Source: Halomonas saccharevitans (lineage in GTDB: Bacteria; Pseudomonadota; Gammaproteobacteria; Pseudomonadales; Halomonadaceae). Taken from it: a DNA stretch of 36,698 nt. The translations under genes were made by a program, and so were the position numbers. The notes below the pieces were generated by a model. That model ran no database searches. It had not been told where the DNA came from and saw only the letters and a program-made list of their open reading frames with translations. Shown here one piece after another: positions 16,110-25,153 of the stretch; within the stretch, counting starts at the first letter, position 1; the number at the start of each line of letters is the position of its first letter. The DNA is taken from positions 1 through 36,698 of the forward strand of contig NZ_FPAQ01000034.1 of NCBI RefSeq assembly GCF_900116405.1, written 5' to 3'.

Positions 16110-16838
16110 ATGGACATTACCAGCGATATCCACAGCCAGCATATCTCGCGGCAGTTCAACCAGGAGCTCGACGAGCTCAAGACGCACCTGATGGCCATGG
16201 GCGGCCTGGTCGAGAAGCAGGTCCAGGACGCCGTGGGCGCCCTGCTCGACCACGACTCGGAGCTTGGACAGCGGGTGGTCGACAACGATCGCGCCGTCAA
16301 CGACATGCAGATCAAGATCGACGAGGAGTGCACCCAGGTGCTGGCGCGGCGCCAGCCCACCGCCTCGGACCTGCGCCTGGTGCTGGCGGTGATCCGTGCC
16401 GCCTCCGACCTGGAGCGCATCGGCGACGAGGCGAGCAAGATCGCGCGCAACGCCATCGACCTGATCGAGTCCGACAGCGGCAACCGCGGCTTCGTCGAGG
16501 TGCGCATGATCAGCGAGCACGTGCGCCGCATGGTGCGCGATGCCCTGACCTCCTTCGCGCGCCTCGACACCGAGCTGGCGCTGAAGCTGGTCCACGAGGA
16601 CGACGAGGTCGATAACGAGTACGGCAGCGCCATGCGCTCGCTGATGACCTTCATGATGGAGGACGCCCGCTCGATCTCGCCGGTGCTCAGCGTGATGTGG
16701 ATCCTGCGCGCCCTGGAGCGCATCGGCGACCACGCCAATAATCTGGCCGAGTACGTCGTCTACCTGGTCAAGGGGCTCGACATTCGCCATACCGACCCCG
16801 AGGATCTCGATAAGGACATCTTCGAGCGCGACTCTTGA
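16110..16838 (+). CDS. phoU: Phosphate signalling regulator PhoU
   Basis: This 242-residue all-helical cytoplasmic protein links the Pst transporter to the PhoR kinase and keeps PhoR inactive when phosphate is plentiful. Two copies of the PhoU three-helix repeat are visible, marked by metal-binding DLERIGDEASKIARN (about residue 95-110) and ALERIGDHANNLAEYV (about 198-213). Ahead of the ATG is AAGGAGAG. It is the last gene of the pst operon and is followed by a hairpin. Confidence 0.95.
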   Translation: MDITSDIHSQHISRQFNQELDELKTHLMAMGGLVEKQVQDAVGALLDHDSELGQRVVDNDRAVNDMQIKIDEECTQVLARRQPTASDLRLVLAVIRAASDLERIGDEASKIARNAIDLIESDSGNRGFVEVRMISEHVRRMVRDALTSFARLDTELALKLVHEDDEVDNEYGSAMRSLMTFMMEDARSISPVLSVMWILRALERIGDHANNLAEYVVYLVKGLDIRHTDPEDLDKDIFERDS

Positions 16839-16867
16839 CCTCGTCCCTGGCTTGACCCTCAATGCGC

Positions 16868-16894
16868 AGGCCGCCGCCCCTCGGGTGGCGGCCT
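16868..16894 (+). terminator. Hairpin after phoU
   Basis: AGGCCGCC and GGCGGCCT form an 8-bp perfect stem with an 11-base loop, 29 bp after the phoU stop, followed by TTC only. It lies immediately before the cysZ start region, so it could also act as a partial terminator or leader structure. Confidence 0.5.
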
Positions 16895-16919
16895 TCACGT
16901 GCTGATGAGGACTGTCCGG

Positions 16920-17660
16920 ATGCTCAATGCCCTGACCGCGCTGACCCGCGGCACCCGCCTGGTCTACTCTCGCGGCTTGCGCCGCTACGTGTTCCTGCCG
17001 ATACTCGTCAACCTGCTGGTCTACGGCGCCATGCTCGGCTATGTGGTGGGCAACTTCGGTGGCTGGCTCGACGGCTGGATGGCCATGGTGCCCGAGTGGC
17101 TCTCCTGGCTATCGTGGCTGATCTGGCCGCTGTTCGTGGTGAGCCTTACGCTGATCGTCTTCTTCACCTTCACCCTGGTGACCCACTTGATCGCCGCGCC
17201 CTTCTACGGCTTCCTGGCGGCGCGGGTGGAGGTCGAGGTGACCGGGCGGCCGCCGCTGGATGACCGGGGGCTTACGAAGACCGCCGTGGACGCCATGGGT
17301 CGCGAGCTGGTCAAGCTGGCCTACATCCTGCCGCGCATGGCGCTGCTCTTCGTGCTGAGCTGGATCCCGGTGCTCAATCTGATCGCGCCGCTGCTGTGGG
17401 CGGCCTTCACGGCCTGGATCATGGCGATCACCTACCTCGACTACCCGATGGACAACAACAGGGTCAGCTTCCGCGACATGCGCCAGCGCCTGGGCGCGCG
17501 CCGCTGGCCGACCCTGACCTACGGCGGCTGGGTGACCCTGATCACCTGGCTGCCGCTGGCCAACCTCTTCCTGCTGCCCGGCGCCGTGGCCGCCGCGGTG
17601 CTGATGTGGGATCGCCACTATCGCGGCCTGGAGACCGTCACCCCGTCTCAGGCGCGCTGA
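16920..17660 (+). CDS. cysZ: Sulfate transporter CysZ
   Basis: This 246-residue inner-membrane protein of the CysZ family imports sulfate for cysteine synthesis. Its pattern fits the family: an N-terminal GTRLVYSRGLRRYVFLPILV segment, a hydrophobic pair of helices (LLVYGAMLGYVVGNF and WLIWPLFVVSLTLIVFFTF), LIAAPFYGFLAARVE, and the hydrophobic LLFVLSWIPVLNLIAPLLWA. It also has the YLDYPMDNN motif near 170-180. ATG 16920 has TGAGGA about 9 nt upstream; GTG 16899 and ATG 16905 are alternatives in frame. It is convergent with the chemoreceptor gene, whose stop is 16 bp away. Confidence 0.88.
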   Translation: MLNALTALTRGTRLVYSRGLRRYVFLPILVNLLVYGAMLGYVVGNFGGWLDGWMAMVPEWLSWLSWLIWPLFVVSLTLIVFFTFTLVTHLIAAPFYGFLAARVEVEVTGRPPLDDRGLTKTAVDAMGRELVKLAYILPRMALLFVLSWIPVLNLIAPLLWAAFTAWIMAITYLDYPMDNNRVSFRDMRQRLGARRWPTLTYGGWVTLITWLPLANLFLLPGAVAAAVLMWDRHYRGLETVTPSQAR

Positions 17661-17676
17661 TCCCCCGGGGGCGGCG

Positions 17677-19665
17677 TCACGCCGGCTCGGCGAGGCGTCG
17701 CCCGGCGCTCGCCTCCGCATTATTGTGCACGCCTGATGAGATCGTCTGGTCCACCCCGCGGATCCGGAAGCGTCCGATGAGGGTATTCATCTCACCGGTC
17801 TGATCATCCAGGGAGCGGCTGGCGGCGGCGACTTGCTCCACCAGGGCGGCATTCTGCTGGGTGACCTCCTCCAGCTGGGCCATGGCCCGGTTGATCTGCT
17901 CGATGCCGGTCGACTGCTCATCGGTGGCCGCCGACATGTCCCGAACCAGGGCATCGAGATCGCGCACCTGCCGGGCGATGCTGTCCAGCGTATCGCTGGT
18001 GGTCTTGACCAAGGCCTCCCCGGTATCGATGCGTGCCACGTTGTTGTCGATCAGTCGTCGGATCCGTTCGGCTTCCTCGGCGCTGCGGCTGGCCAGCTGA
18101 CGAACTTCGCTTGCCACCACGGCGAAGCCACGACCGTGCTCGCCGGCGCGTGCCGCTTCCACTGAGGCATTCAGGGCCAGCAGGTTGGTCTGGAAGGCGA
18201 TGCCATCGATGGCGCCGACGATGTGGGTCACCTGCTGATTGGCCGCATGGATCTGCTGCATGGCCTCTCGGGCCTGGCTGGCGACCCGGCTCGACTCGCC
18301 GGCCTCGTCGGCGACCCGGTCGGTCATGGCCTCGGCCTGGCGGGCGGTCTCGGCGGTATGACGCACCGTGGCGGTGATCTGCTCCATGCTGGAGGCGGTC
18401 TCGACCAGCGAGGCCGACTGCTGCTCGGTGCGCTGTGCCAGGTCCTGGTTACCCATGGCGATCTCGCCGCTGGCCACTTCCACGGACTGGGCGCCGCGAC
18501 GAATGTTGCCAACCAGCCGTTCGGTTTCGTCCGAGGAGTCATTGAAGGCCAGATAGAGCGACGAGAGCTCGTCGCTGCCGGGCACCGTCAGGCGCCGGGT
18601 AAGGTCGCTGCCACGCTGCCGGATGGCTTCCAGGTTGCGGTTCAGCGGCCCCAGGATGCTGTGCACGATCAGGCTTGACAGTGCGATGGCTAGTGCCGAG
18701 GCGAGCAGCGCGATCGCCAGGTATTGCCAGAGCTCGCGTCGCGCGGTATCACGGCGGTCGATGGCACCGTCCAGGATCTGCTGCGACACCGCTTCCTCCA
18801 CGGCCTTGAGCCCTTCGATCTTGCGGGTCTGCTGGTCGAACCACTGCTGGGGATCGACGTCATAGCCGCCCTCGGTCCCTCGCTCCATGGCGAGCCTGCG
18901 AAGTGCCTCGAGTCGGCTGATCGTCGGTCCGCTGAGCTCCTGGTCGAGGCGCTTGCCTAGCGCGGCGTCGGCCTGGGCACGAAAGCCCTGGAGAAAGGCG
19001 GCCTCTTGGCCGAACATGGCGAGCAGGCGACGGTATCGGACCTCCGACATGGTGTTGGCGGCAAAGGCGCCGGCCAGCAGGGCGCGCTCGATACCGGCCA
19101 GGTCTTTGGCCTGCAGCAGGTTGAAGTAGCCGCCCAGCTGGCGGGTGATTGCTGCGGAGTCGGCGACATGGCTCAGGCGACCCACCATGTCCATCAATGA
19201 GTGGTTCAGGGCGGTATAGTGCCCCACGACCTCATCGCTTGACACATCTAGGGCATCGACCCGCTGGCGCAGCGCCGTGGTCTCGGCCATGCGACGGCGG
19301 ATCTCGATGGTGCCCTCGGCAAGCTGCTGATCGAGGGTCGCTGGGGCCAGCGCGTCGAGGACCCCCACAAAGTCCGCGTAGCGGGCATCGGTCGTCGGGA
19401 GCTGCTCCGTCAGGCGCTCGCCAAACCGCCGCCCGTTGCTGCCCAGATAGCCCGCGGACAAGCCACGTTCGAGCTGCAGGGCATGGACCAGCTGGCCGGC
19501 CTTGCCTGAGAGTCGCGTCAGTTGGACGAGATTGTCCATGTTGGTGGCTAGGTGCTGGCGTTCGAGGGCACCGCCGGTGGCGAACCAGGCCAGCGCCAGC
19601 AGGGGCAAGGCCAGAACCAGCCAGAATTTCCGCGAGACGGGAAGGCGATGTAGCAGGGCGATCAT
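17677..19665 (-). CDS. Methyl-accepting chemotaxis protein with NIT (nitrate/nitrite-type) sensor domain
   Basis: This is a 662-residue transmembrane chemoreceptor. Helix 1 lies at about 8-30 ([19 protein letters not shown]). A long periplasmic region begins with [20 protein letters not shown], the hallmark of the NIT domain (Pfam NIT, linked to nitrate and nitrite sensing). A second helix ([20 protein letters not shown]), a HAMP segment and the cytoplasmic signalling hairpin follow, with the conserved tip [20 protein letters not shown]. No C-terminal CheR-binding pentapeptide is seen. ATG 19665 has GGAG 10 nt upstream; GTG 19698 is less likely. No chemotaxis genes are nearby. The true ligand is not known from sequence. 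Confidence 0.92.
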   Translation of the reverse strand: MIALLHRLPVSRKFWLVLALPLLALAWFATGGALERQHLATNMDNLVQLTRLSGKAGQLVHALQLERGLSAGYLGSNGRRFGERLTEQLPTTDARYADFVGVLDALAPATLDQQLAEGTIEIRRRMAETTALRQRVDALDVSSDEVVGHYTALNHSLMDMVGRLSHVADSAAITRQLGGYFNLLQAKDLAGIERALLAGAFAANTMSEVRYRRLLAMFGQEAAFLQGFRAQADAALGKRLDQELSGPTISRLEALRRLAMERGTEGGYDVDPQQWFDQQTRKIEGLKAVEEAVSQQILDGAIDRRDTARRELWQYLAIALLASALAIALSSLIVHSILGPLNRNLEAIRQRGSDLTRRLTVPGSDELSSLYLAFNDSSDETERLVGNIRRGAQSVEVASGEIAMGNQDLAQRTEQQSASLVETASSMEQITATVRHTAETARQAEAMTDRVADEAGESSRVASQAREAMQQIHAANQQVTHIVGAIDGIAFQTNLLALNASVEAARAGEHGRGFAVVASEVRQLASRSAEEAERIRRLIDNNVARIDTGEALVKTTSDTLDSIARQVRDLDALVRDMSAATDEQSTGIEQINRAMAQLEEVTQQNAALVEQVAAASRSLDDQTGEMNTLIGRFRIRGVDQTISSGVHNNAEASAGRRLAEPA

Positions 19666-19805
19666 GGACGCGTCACTCCAAGGGTCAGGGACTGCCACCT
19701 CCCTGAGGAAGCCGTCCGGGGCGAACTCCCTACGGCTTACGGCGCCCTGAGGCCTGACTTGAGTCCTGGGGCGAAGAGAGACCGTTGGAGATGACCTGCA
19801 TCAAG

Positions 19806-21134
19806 TCAGGACACGTCAGCCGCCTGCGAGGCCGTCGGTGTCCGGCCATCGACCAGCCGGGTGATGGGGAAGACGCAGCGGAAGGTGGCGCCGCGGCCGG
19901 GGCGGGAGTCGATCTCCAGGCGGGCGTCGTGGCGCAGCAGCACGTGCTTGACGATGGCGAGCCCCAGGCCGGTGCCGCCGGTGGCGGTGCTTCTGCCCTT
20001 GTCGACGCGATAGAAGCGCTCGGTGAGGCGCGGCAGGTGCACCGGATCGATGCCCTCGCCGTCGTCCTGCACCTCCAGGCAGGCGCCGTCTCCCTGGGCC
20101 CGCCAGCGCAGCACGATGTGACAGCCGTCGCCTGAGTAGCGCACGGCATTGAAGGCCAGGTTGGAGAGCGCGCTGCGAATCTCCTTCTCGTTGCCGATTA
20201 GCGAGCCGGCCGCCGTGTCCTCCACCGAGATGGCGTGGCGACCGCCGGAGAGCGCCTCGGCGTCCCGGCGCACCGCCTCGAGCAGCGTCGCCATGTCGAG
20301 CGGGCCATCGTGGCGGCCGCCCCGATCGATCTCCAGGCGCGACAGCAGCAGCAGGTCATCGACCAGGTTCTGCATGCGCTCGGTCTGGGCCTGCATCGAC
20401 GCGAGGCCGCGGCCCAGGCGGGACGGCAGCGCCTCGGCCATGTCGGTGTAGGTCTCCAGGTAGCCGGCAAGCACCGTCAAGGGCGTTCTCAGCTCATGGG
20501 AGACATTGGCCACGAAGTCGCGGCGCATCTGCTCCAGGCGGTGCAGGCGGGTGATGTCGCGGGCCATCACCAGGCGCTCGTCGTCGCCGTAGAGGGTGAT
20601 CTGGAACTGCAGGATGGTCGCCTCGTCGATGGGCGAGGCCAGGGTCAGCGGCTCACGGTAGTCGCGGCCGTGGAAGTAGTCGACGAAGCGCGGGTCGCGC
20701 AGCAGGTTGGTGATGTGCTGGCCGCGGTCCTGCTGGGGCTGGAAGCCGAGCATCTGTTCGGCGGCGCTGTTCCACCACTCCAGGTCGCCGTGACGGTCGA
20801 GCATCACCACGCTGTCGCGCATCGCCTCCGACGACTCCTGGATGCGCTGCAGGGTCGCGCGCAGGCGCTGCTGGGTGATTCGCTGGCTCTTCTGGTAGCG
20901 ATAGAGGCGGTCAAACAGCTCGCCCCACAGGCCGCTGGCGGCGGGCGGCTCCTCCTGGGGGCGATGGGTCAGCCACTGGTGGAGGGCGTGGAGCTGGCGC
21001 AGGTGGAAGGCCAGGCAGAGCGCGAGGCCGGCGGCGATGCCGGTCGGGATGGCGGCGAAGGGCCAGCCGAGCAGGGCGCCGGCGGCGACCAGGGCCGCCA
21101 GGCGCCAGCATTCGTGTCTCCAGAGGCGACCCAC
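19806..21134 (-). CDS. phoR: Phosphate regulon sensor histidine kinase PhoR
   Basis: This 442-residue membrane-anchored kinase phosphorylates PhoB when phosphate is low. There are two closely spaced N-terminal hydrophobic segments (about 10-45) without a real periplasmic domain, as in known PhoR. A PAS domain follows (about 100-200, SVVMLDRHGDLEWWNSAAEQ), then the H-box FVANVSHELRTPLT (His near 212) and an ATPase domain with N-box NLAFNAVRYS, the G1 box DDGEGI and GGTGLGLAIVKH. GTG 21134 starts one base after the phoB stop TGA (21136-21138), with AAGG 6 nt upstream, so the two genes are translationally linked. An in-frame ATG 21170 would overlap phoB. Confidence 0.94.
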   Translation of the reverse strand: MGRLWRHECWRLAALVAAGALLGWPFAAIPTGIAAGLALCLAFHLRQLHALHQWLTHRPQEEPPAASGLWGELFDRLYRYQKSQRITQQRLRATLQRIQESSEAMRDSVVMLDRHGDLEWWNSAAEQMLGFQPQQDRGQHITNLLRDPRFVDYFHGRDYREPLTLASPIDEATILQFQITLYGDDERLVMARDITRLHRLEQMRRDFVANVSHELRTPLTVLAGYLETYTDMAEALPSRLGRGLASMQAQTERMQNLVDDLLLLSRLEIDRGGRHDGPLDMATLLEAVRRDAEALSGGRHAISVEDTAAGSLIGNEKEIRSALSNLAFNAVRYSGDGCHIVLRWRAQGDGACLEVQDDGEGIDPVHLPRLTERFYRVDKGRSTATGGTGLGLAIVKHVLLRHDARLEIDSRPGRGATFRCVFPITRLVDGRTPTASQAADVS

Positions 21135-21135
21135 G

Positions 21136-21825
21136 TCAGCCCTTGGCGGAGAACCGGTAGCCGGTGCCACGCACGGTCTGGATCAGCTGGTGGTAGGGCT
21201 CGCCCAGCGCCTTGCGCAGGCGGCGGATGTGCACGTCCACGGTGCGCTCCTCGACATAGACGTTGCCGCCCCAGACCTGATCGAGCAGCTGGCCGCGGGT
21301 GTAGGCGCGCTCCTGATGCGTCATGAAGAACTGCAGCAGTCGGTACTCGGTGGGGCCCATCTCAAGCGACTGGCCGTCGACGCTGACTCGATGGCTGACC
21401 GGATCGAGGAGCAGGCCGTCGATCTCCACCGCGTCCTCGACGCCCTGGGGGGTGGCGCGGCGCAGCACCGCCTTGAGGCGTGCCACCAGTTCCCGCGGCG
21501 AGAAGGGCTTGGTGATGTAGTCGTCGGCCCCGGCCTCGAGACCCTGGATCTTGTTATCCTCCTCACCCTTGGCGGTGAGGAGGATGATCGGCAGCTCGGC
21601 GGTGGCCTCCTCACGCTTGAGGCGGCGGGCCAGCTCGATGCCGCTGATGCCGGGCATCATCCAGTCGAGCAGCACCAGGTCGGGCTGGTGGTCGACCACC
21701 ATGGCATGGGCCGCCTGGGCACTGTCCGCCTCGAGGACGCGATAATCGGCCATCTCCAGCGCCACCGCGATCATCTCGCGGATCGGCGCCTCATCGTCGA
21801 CGATCAGTACGGTCTTGGCGCTCAT
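21136..21825 (-). CDS. phoB: Phosphate regulon response regulator PhoB
   Basis: This 229-residue OmpR-family regulator activates the Pho regulon. The receiver domain has acidic residues DDE at 10-12, phospho-acceptor Asp54 in LVLLDWMMPG, and the Lys of DDYITKPFSPREL. The C-terminal winged-helix domain ends with RTVDVHIRRLRKAL and TVRGTGYRFS. Length and Asp54 position equal those of E. coli PhoB. A Pho box lies about 52 bp upstream, so phoB probably activates itself together with phoR. Confidence 0.96.
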   Translation of the reverse strand: MSAKTVLIVDDEAPIREMIAVALEMADYRVLEADSAQAAHAMVVDHQPDLVLLDWMMPGISGIELARRLKREEATAELPIILLTAKGEEDNKIQGLEAGADDYITKPFSPRELVARLKAVLRRATPQGVEDAVEIDGLLLDPVSHRVSVDGQSLEMGPTEYRLLQFFMTHQERAYTRGQLLDQVWGGNVYVEERTVDVHIRRLRKALGEPYHQLIQTVRGTGYRFSAKG

Positions 21826-21876
21826 CCCGAAGCCTCATGGTCAATGTCAGGTCGATGACGATGACAACACGTCATG

Positions 21877-21894
21877 ATGACAATAGCGTGACAG
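21877..21894 (-). promoter_or_regulatory. Pho box upstream of phoB
   Basis: On the minus strand CTGTCAC-GCTA-TTGTCAT (21894 to 21877) matches 12 of 14 positions of the PhoB heptamer pair with the required 11-bp period. A further TTGTCAT lies 12 nt downstream, outside the strict 11-bp phase. The phoB ATG follows about 52 bp later. Confidence 0.8.
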
Positions 21895-21925
21895 GTACGG
21901 CCTGTCGCCGGCTCAGCCGCCCTGC

Positions 21926-22822
21926 TTATCCGCCAGGTCCCGCCGGCCACAGCGAGAGCGCGATGCCGGCGAAGGCCACCAGGCCCGACCAGTGGTTGTT
22001 GAGAAAGGCCTGGAAGCAGCGGTCGCGATCGCGTTCGCGGATCAGCCGCTGCTGGTGCACGAAGGTCGCCGCCATGGCGGCGAGTCCCAGCCAGAAGAAG
22101 CCCCCTAGTGCGAGCAGGGCCCCGGCCCAGGCCAGCAGCGCCAGGGTCAGGCCCTGCAGCAGGCCGATCATCAGCCGGTCGGCGCGGCCGAAGAGCACCG
22201 CGGTGGACTTGATGCCGATCTTCAGATCGTCGTCGCGGTCGACCATGGCGTACTCGGTGTCGTAGGCCACCGTCCAGGCCACGTTGGCGGCGAACAGCAG
22301 CCAGGCGACCGGCGGCACCGTGCCGAGCACCGCCCCGAAGGCCATGGGGATCGCCCAGGAGAAGGCCGCGCCGAGAAAGGCCTGGGGCAGGTGGGTGTAG
22401 CGCTTCATGAAGGGGTAGATGGCGGCCAGGGCCACGCCCACCACCGAGAGCATCACCGTGAAGAGGTTGGTGAAGCAGACCAGCACGAAGGCCGACATCA
22501 CCAGGATCGCGAAGAGCCCCTGGGCCTCTCCCTCGGCGATGCGGCCGGTGGCCAGGGGGCGGTTCTTGGTGCGCTTGACGTGGCCGTCGAGGTGGCGGTC
22601 GGCGTAGTCGTTGACCACGCAGCCGGCGGCGCGCATCAGGTAGACCCCGACGATGAAGATCAGCAGTACCCGGCGTCCGGGGAGCCCCTCGGCGGCGATC
22701 CACAGTGCCCAGAGGGTGGGCCACATCAGCAGCCAGGTGCCGATAGGGCGGTCCAGCCGGGTCAGGTGCAGGAAGTCGGGCAGTCGCGCCAGGCCCCTGG
22801 GGCGCATCAGGGATCGATCCAT
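21926..22822 (-). CDS. ubiA: 4-hydroxybenzoate octaprenyltransferase UbiA
   Basis: This inner-membrane prenyltransferase joins 4-hydroxybenzoate to a polyprenyl chain in ubiquinone synthesis. The 298-residue protein has the two aspartate-rich motifs of the family, [19 protein letters not shown] (about residues 71-89) and [19 protein letters not shown] (about 190-210). Multiple membrane helices lie between, including [20 protein letters not shown] at the start. It lies 36 bp downstream of ubiC on the same strand, so both steps of the entry to ubiquinone are made together. The region shared with phoB contains the Pho box. Confidence 0.95.
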   Translation of the reverse strand: MDRSLMRPRGLARLPDFLHLTRLDRPIGTWLLMWPTLWALWIAAEGLPGRRVLLIFIVGVYLMRAAGCVVNDYADRHLDGHVKRTKNRPLATGRIAEGEAQGLFAILVMSAFVLVCFTNLFTVMLSVVGVALAAIYPFMKRYTHLPQAFLGAAFSWAIPMAFGAVLGTVPPVAWLLFAANVAWTVAYDTEYAMVDRDDDLKIGIKSTAVLFGRADRLMIGLLQGLTLALLAWAGALLALGGFFWLGLAAMAATFVHQQRLIRERDRDRCFQAFLNNHWSGLVAFAGIALSLWPAGPGG

Positions 22823-22858
22823 CTGGGTCTCTCGCTTATATAGGCGTGCCGGCAGAGC

Positions 22859-23395
22859 CTAGCGTGAAGGGAGCCCGAGGTCATCCATCATGCTGTCAAG
22901 GAAATACTCCTGGACCAGCACGGCGAAGCGCCGGTGGCGAAATACCGAGCGGCGCGCCCAGGGGCCGCGGGCGGCGGGAAAGGACGCCGGATGGTCGGCG
23001 ACCTCCAGGGGACCGCGGACCAGGTCGGGCTGTCGGAACAGCCAGCTGCCCAGTGAGCGCTCGCCCAGGCCCTCGAGGCGCTGGCCGTGCAGCCCGTCCA
23101 GGGGCACCACCGAGCGGGCCATGACCCAGGGACGCTCGTCCAGGCACAGCGCCACCTCGCGCAGCCAGGCCAGACGCGTGTGGGGCAGCCCCAGGGCCAG
23201 GGCCTCGTCGCGATGGGGGCGGCCGAGGCGCTGGTCCAGCAGGCGCACCCGGAAGTCGCGCTGGCCCCCGGCGGCGACCAGCCGGGCGGTGAGCGAGTCG
23301 CGTGAGGCGACCCAGCGCCACCAGTCGGGGCTCATGGCGGGGCGTGCCGCCGCCAGGGGGCGCCAGCGTGGATCGCTTCCCGGGCCGTTGCTCAC
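22859..23395 (-). CDS. ubiC: Chorismate pyruvate-lyase UbiC
   Basis: This cytoplasmic enzyme splits chorismate into 4-hydroxybenzoate and pyruvate, the substrate supply for UbiA next door. The 178-residue protein has family features LREVALCLDERPWVMARSVV (about 79-98, containing the conserved Glu and Arg of the active site) and FLDSMMDDLGLPSR-type C-terminus. The start is GTG 23395 with GGAG 7 nt ahead. It is divergent from the rubredoxin-reductase-like gene across 100 bp. Confidence 0.9.
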   Translation of the reverse strand: MSNGPGSDPRWRPLAAARPAMSPDWWRWVASRDSLTARLVAAGGQRDFRVRLLDQRLGRPHRDEALALGLPHTRLAWLREVALCLDERPWVMARSVVPLDGLHGQRLEGLGERSLGSWLFRQPDLVRGPLEVADHPASFPAARGPWARRSVFRHRRFAVLVQEYFLDSMMDDLGLPSR

Positions 23396-23495
23396 CGTGT
23401 CTCTCCGCGTCGATTTCGAGGGCGGCTAGTGTACCATGTCGAGCCGACACGCTTTCCCGCGACGGGCCGCCCCGGCCCCCGACTCGAGGAGTTCC

Positions 23496-24656
23496 ATGAC
23501 CGCCCCCCTGACCATCATCGGCTCCGGCATGGCGGGTCTCGGACTGCTGCGTCAGCTGCGCCAGCTCGACCCCGCGCGACCGATGACCCTGATCACCGCC
23601 GACAGCGGCGACGACTACTCCAAGCCGTTGCTCTCCACCGGCTTCGCCAAGCGCCTCCCGCCGTCGCGCCTGGCGGCGCGCTCGGCTCTCGAGGTGGCCG
23701 ACGAGCTCGGCGCCGTGGTGCGCACCCATACCCGGGTCGAGGCGATCGACGCCACGGCCCGGACGCTGACGATCGGCGCCGAGACCCTGCCCTGGAGCGA
23801 GCTGGTGCTGGCCACCGGCGCGGCGCCGGCGTGGCCCTTCACGCTGCCCGAGGCCGTCGACGAACGCGTCTTCAGCGTCAACGACCTGGACGACTACCGC
23901 GCCTTCCATGTGGCCCTGGCGGCGCTCGGTCGGCCGGCTAGGGTGGCGGTCATCGGTATCGGCCTGGTGGGATGCGAGTTCGCCAACGACCTCGCCGCGG
24001 GCGGACACGCGGTGGAGCTGGTGGCGCCGGAACCGGCCCCCTTGCCGCGGCTGATCCCCGAGACGCTGGGCCACGCCCTGGGCGAGGCCTTCCGCGAGGC
24101 CGGCATGGCCCTTCACACCGGGCGCACCCTGGTCCGGCTCGAGGCCGAGGGCGATGGGGTCGCAGTGGAGCTCGACGACGGCGCGTCACTCTCGGCCGAC
24201 CTGGTGCTGGTGGCCACCGGACTCAGGCCGCGCACCGCGCTCGCCGAGTCGGCCGGGCTCGCGGTCAGCCAGAGCGGCATCCACACCGACCGCCGGCTGG
24301 CGACCTCGGCGTCCGGCATCCACGCCCTGGGCGACGTGGCCTGCGTCGACGGGGTCAATGCCATGTACGTCCAGCCGCTGCTGGCCAGCGCCAAGGCCCT
24401 GGCGCGGACCCTGACCGGCACGCCCACCTCGGTGGCCTACGGCCCCTGGCCGGTGCTGGTCAAGACGCCGCTGCTGCCGGTGGTGGCGCTGCCCCCCGCC
24501 CGCGCGCCGGCGCGCTGGCGCCTCGAGGGAGAGGGCCGCGACCTGACGGCGCTGGCCGAGGACGAGGCGGGACGGCTGATCGGCTTTGCGTTGACAGGGC
24601 GCTGCGTGCGTCGGAAAGTCGAACTGGCGCGAGCCGCGCCGCCGTTGCTAGGCTAG
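23496..24656 (+). CDS. FAD-dependent oxidoreductase, rubredoxin reductase-like
   Basis: This 386-residue pyridine nucleotide-disulfide oxidoreductase fold has an FAD-binding N-terminus TIIGSGMAGLGLLRQLRQLD, a second Rossmann motif for NAD(P)H VIGIGLVGCEFANDLAAGG (about 150-170), and the FAD motif GIHALGDVACVDG. There are no redox-active CxxC cysteines. This fits rubredoxin-NAD(+) reductase (RubB/AlkT type), which passes electrons from NADH to rubredoxin, and the neighbourhood (ubiC on one side, hupA on the other) matches the position of rubB in Pseudomonas. No rubredoxin gene is adjacent. ATG 23496 has GAGGAG 6 nt upstream. Confidence 0.8.
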   Translation: MTAPLTIIGSGMAGLGLLRQLRQLDPARPMTLITADSGDDYSKPLLSTGFAKRLPPSRLAARSALEVADELGAVVRTHTRVEAIDATARTLTIGAETLPWSELVLATGAAPAWPFTLPEAVDERVFSVNDLDDYRAFHVALAALGRPARVAVIGIGLVGCEFANDLAAGGHAVELVAPEPAPLPRLIPETLGHALGEAFREAGMALHTGRTLVRLEAEGDGVAVELDDGASLSADLVLVATGLRPRTALAESAGLAVSQSGIHTDRRLATSASGIHALGDVACVDGVNAMYVQPLLASAKALARTLTGTPTSVAYGPWPVLVKTPLLPVVALPPARAPARWRLEGEGRDLTALAEDEAGRLIGFALTGRCVRRKVELARAAPPLLG

Positions 24657-24814
24657 GCTCGTCAACCACCGGGCCTCGCGCGGTCATCGAGTCGCGGCGC
24701 CATCGTCATGAGCACGATGGAGGGCGGGCGCGTGATGCGCTGACGGGTCGTATGAAATAATCATCCAGTCGGCGACGAACGCCGGCATTTCGATGCCAAT
24801 ATCAGGAGGGCTGT

Positions 24815-25090
24815 ATGCGCAAGCCAGAACTCGCCGCGGCGATTGCCGAGCGTGCTGATCTATCCAAGGACAAGGCCAGCCAGGTGCTCAACGTCATTCT
24901 CGACGAGATCACCGGGAGCGTCTCTCAGGGACAGGATGTCTCGCTGATCGGCTTCGGCACCTTTACCGTGCGCGAGCGTGCCGCGCGCACCGGCAAGAAC
25001 CCCCAGACCGGCAAGCCGCTGACCATCCCGGCCAGCAAGACCGTCGCCTTCAAGCCAGGCAAGGGCCTCAAGGACGCCGTCGGCAAATAA
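24815..25090 (+). CDS. hupA: DNA-binding protein HU (HupA-like)
   Basis: This 91-residue histone-like protein bends and compacts DNA as a dimer. It shows the HU family core LIGFGTFTVRERAARTGKNP (about 44-63), containing the signature GFGTF and RTGKNPQTGK of the DNA-binding arm, then IPASKTVAFKPGKGLKDAV. ATG 24815 has AGGAGG in front. Position next to recG and the rubB-like gene corresponds to hupA in Pseudomonas. It is followed by a hairpin. Confidence 0.95.
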   Translation: MRKPELAAAIAERADLSKDKASQVLNVILDEITGSVSQGQDVSLIGFGTFTVRERAARTGKNPQTGKPLTIPASKTVAFKPGKGLKDAVGK

Positions 25091-25096
25091 GGCGCT

Positions 25097-25120
25097 GCGG
25101 CCCGCAAAAACGCGGGCCGC
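25097..25120 (+). terminator. Hairpin terminator after hupA
   Basis: GCGGCCCGC, loop AAAAAC, GCGGGCCGC form a perfect 9-bp GC stem 6 bp after the hupA stop codon. No T-run follows, but hairpin quality and position are good. Confidence 0.7.
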
Positions 25121-25153
25121 GTGATTCCCCCTCCCTCCGGATCCGGAGCCGAT

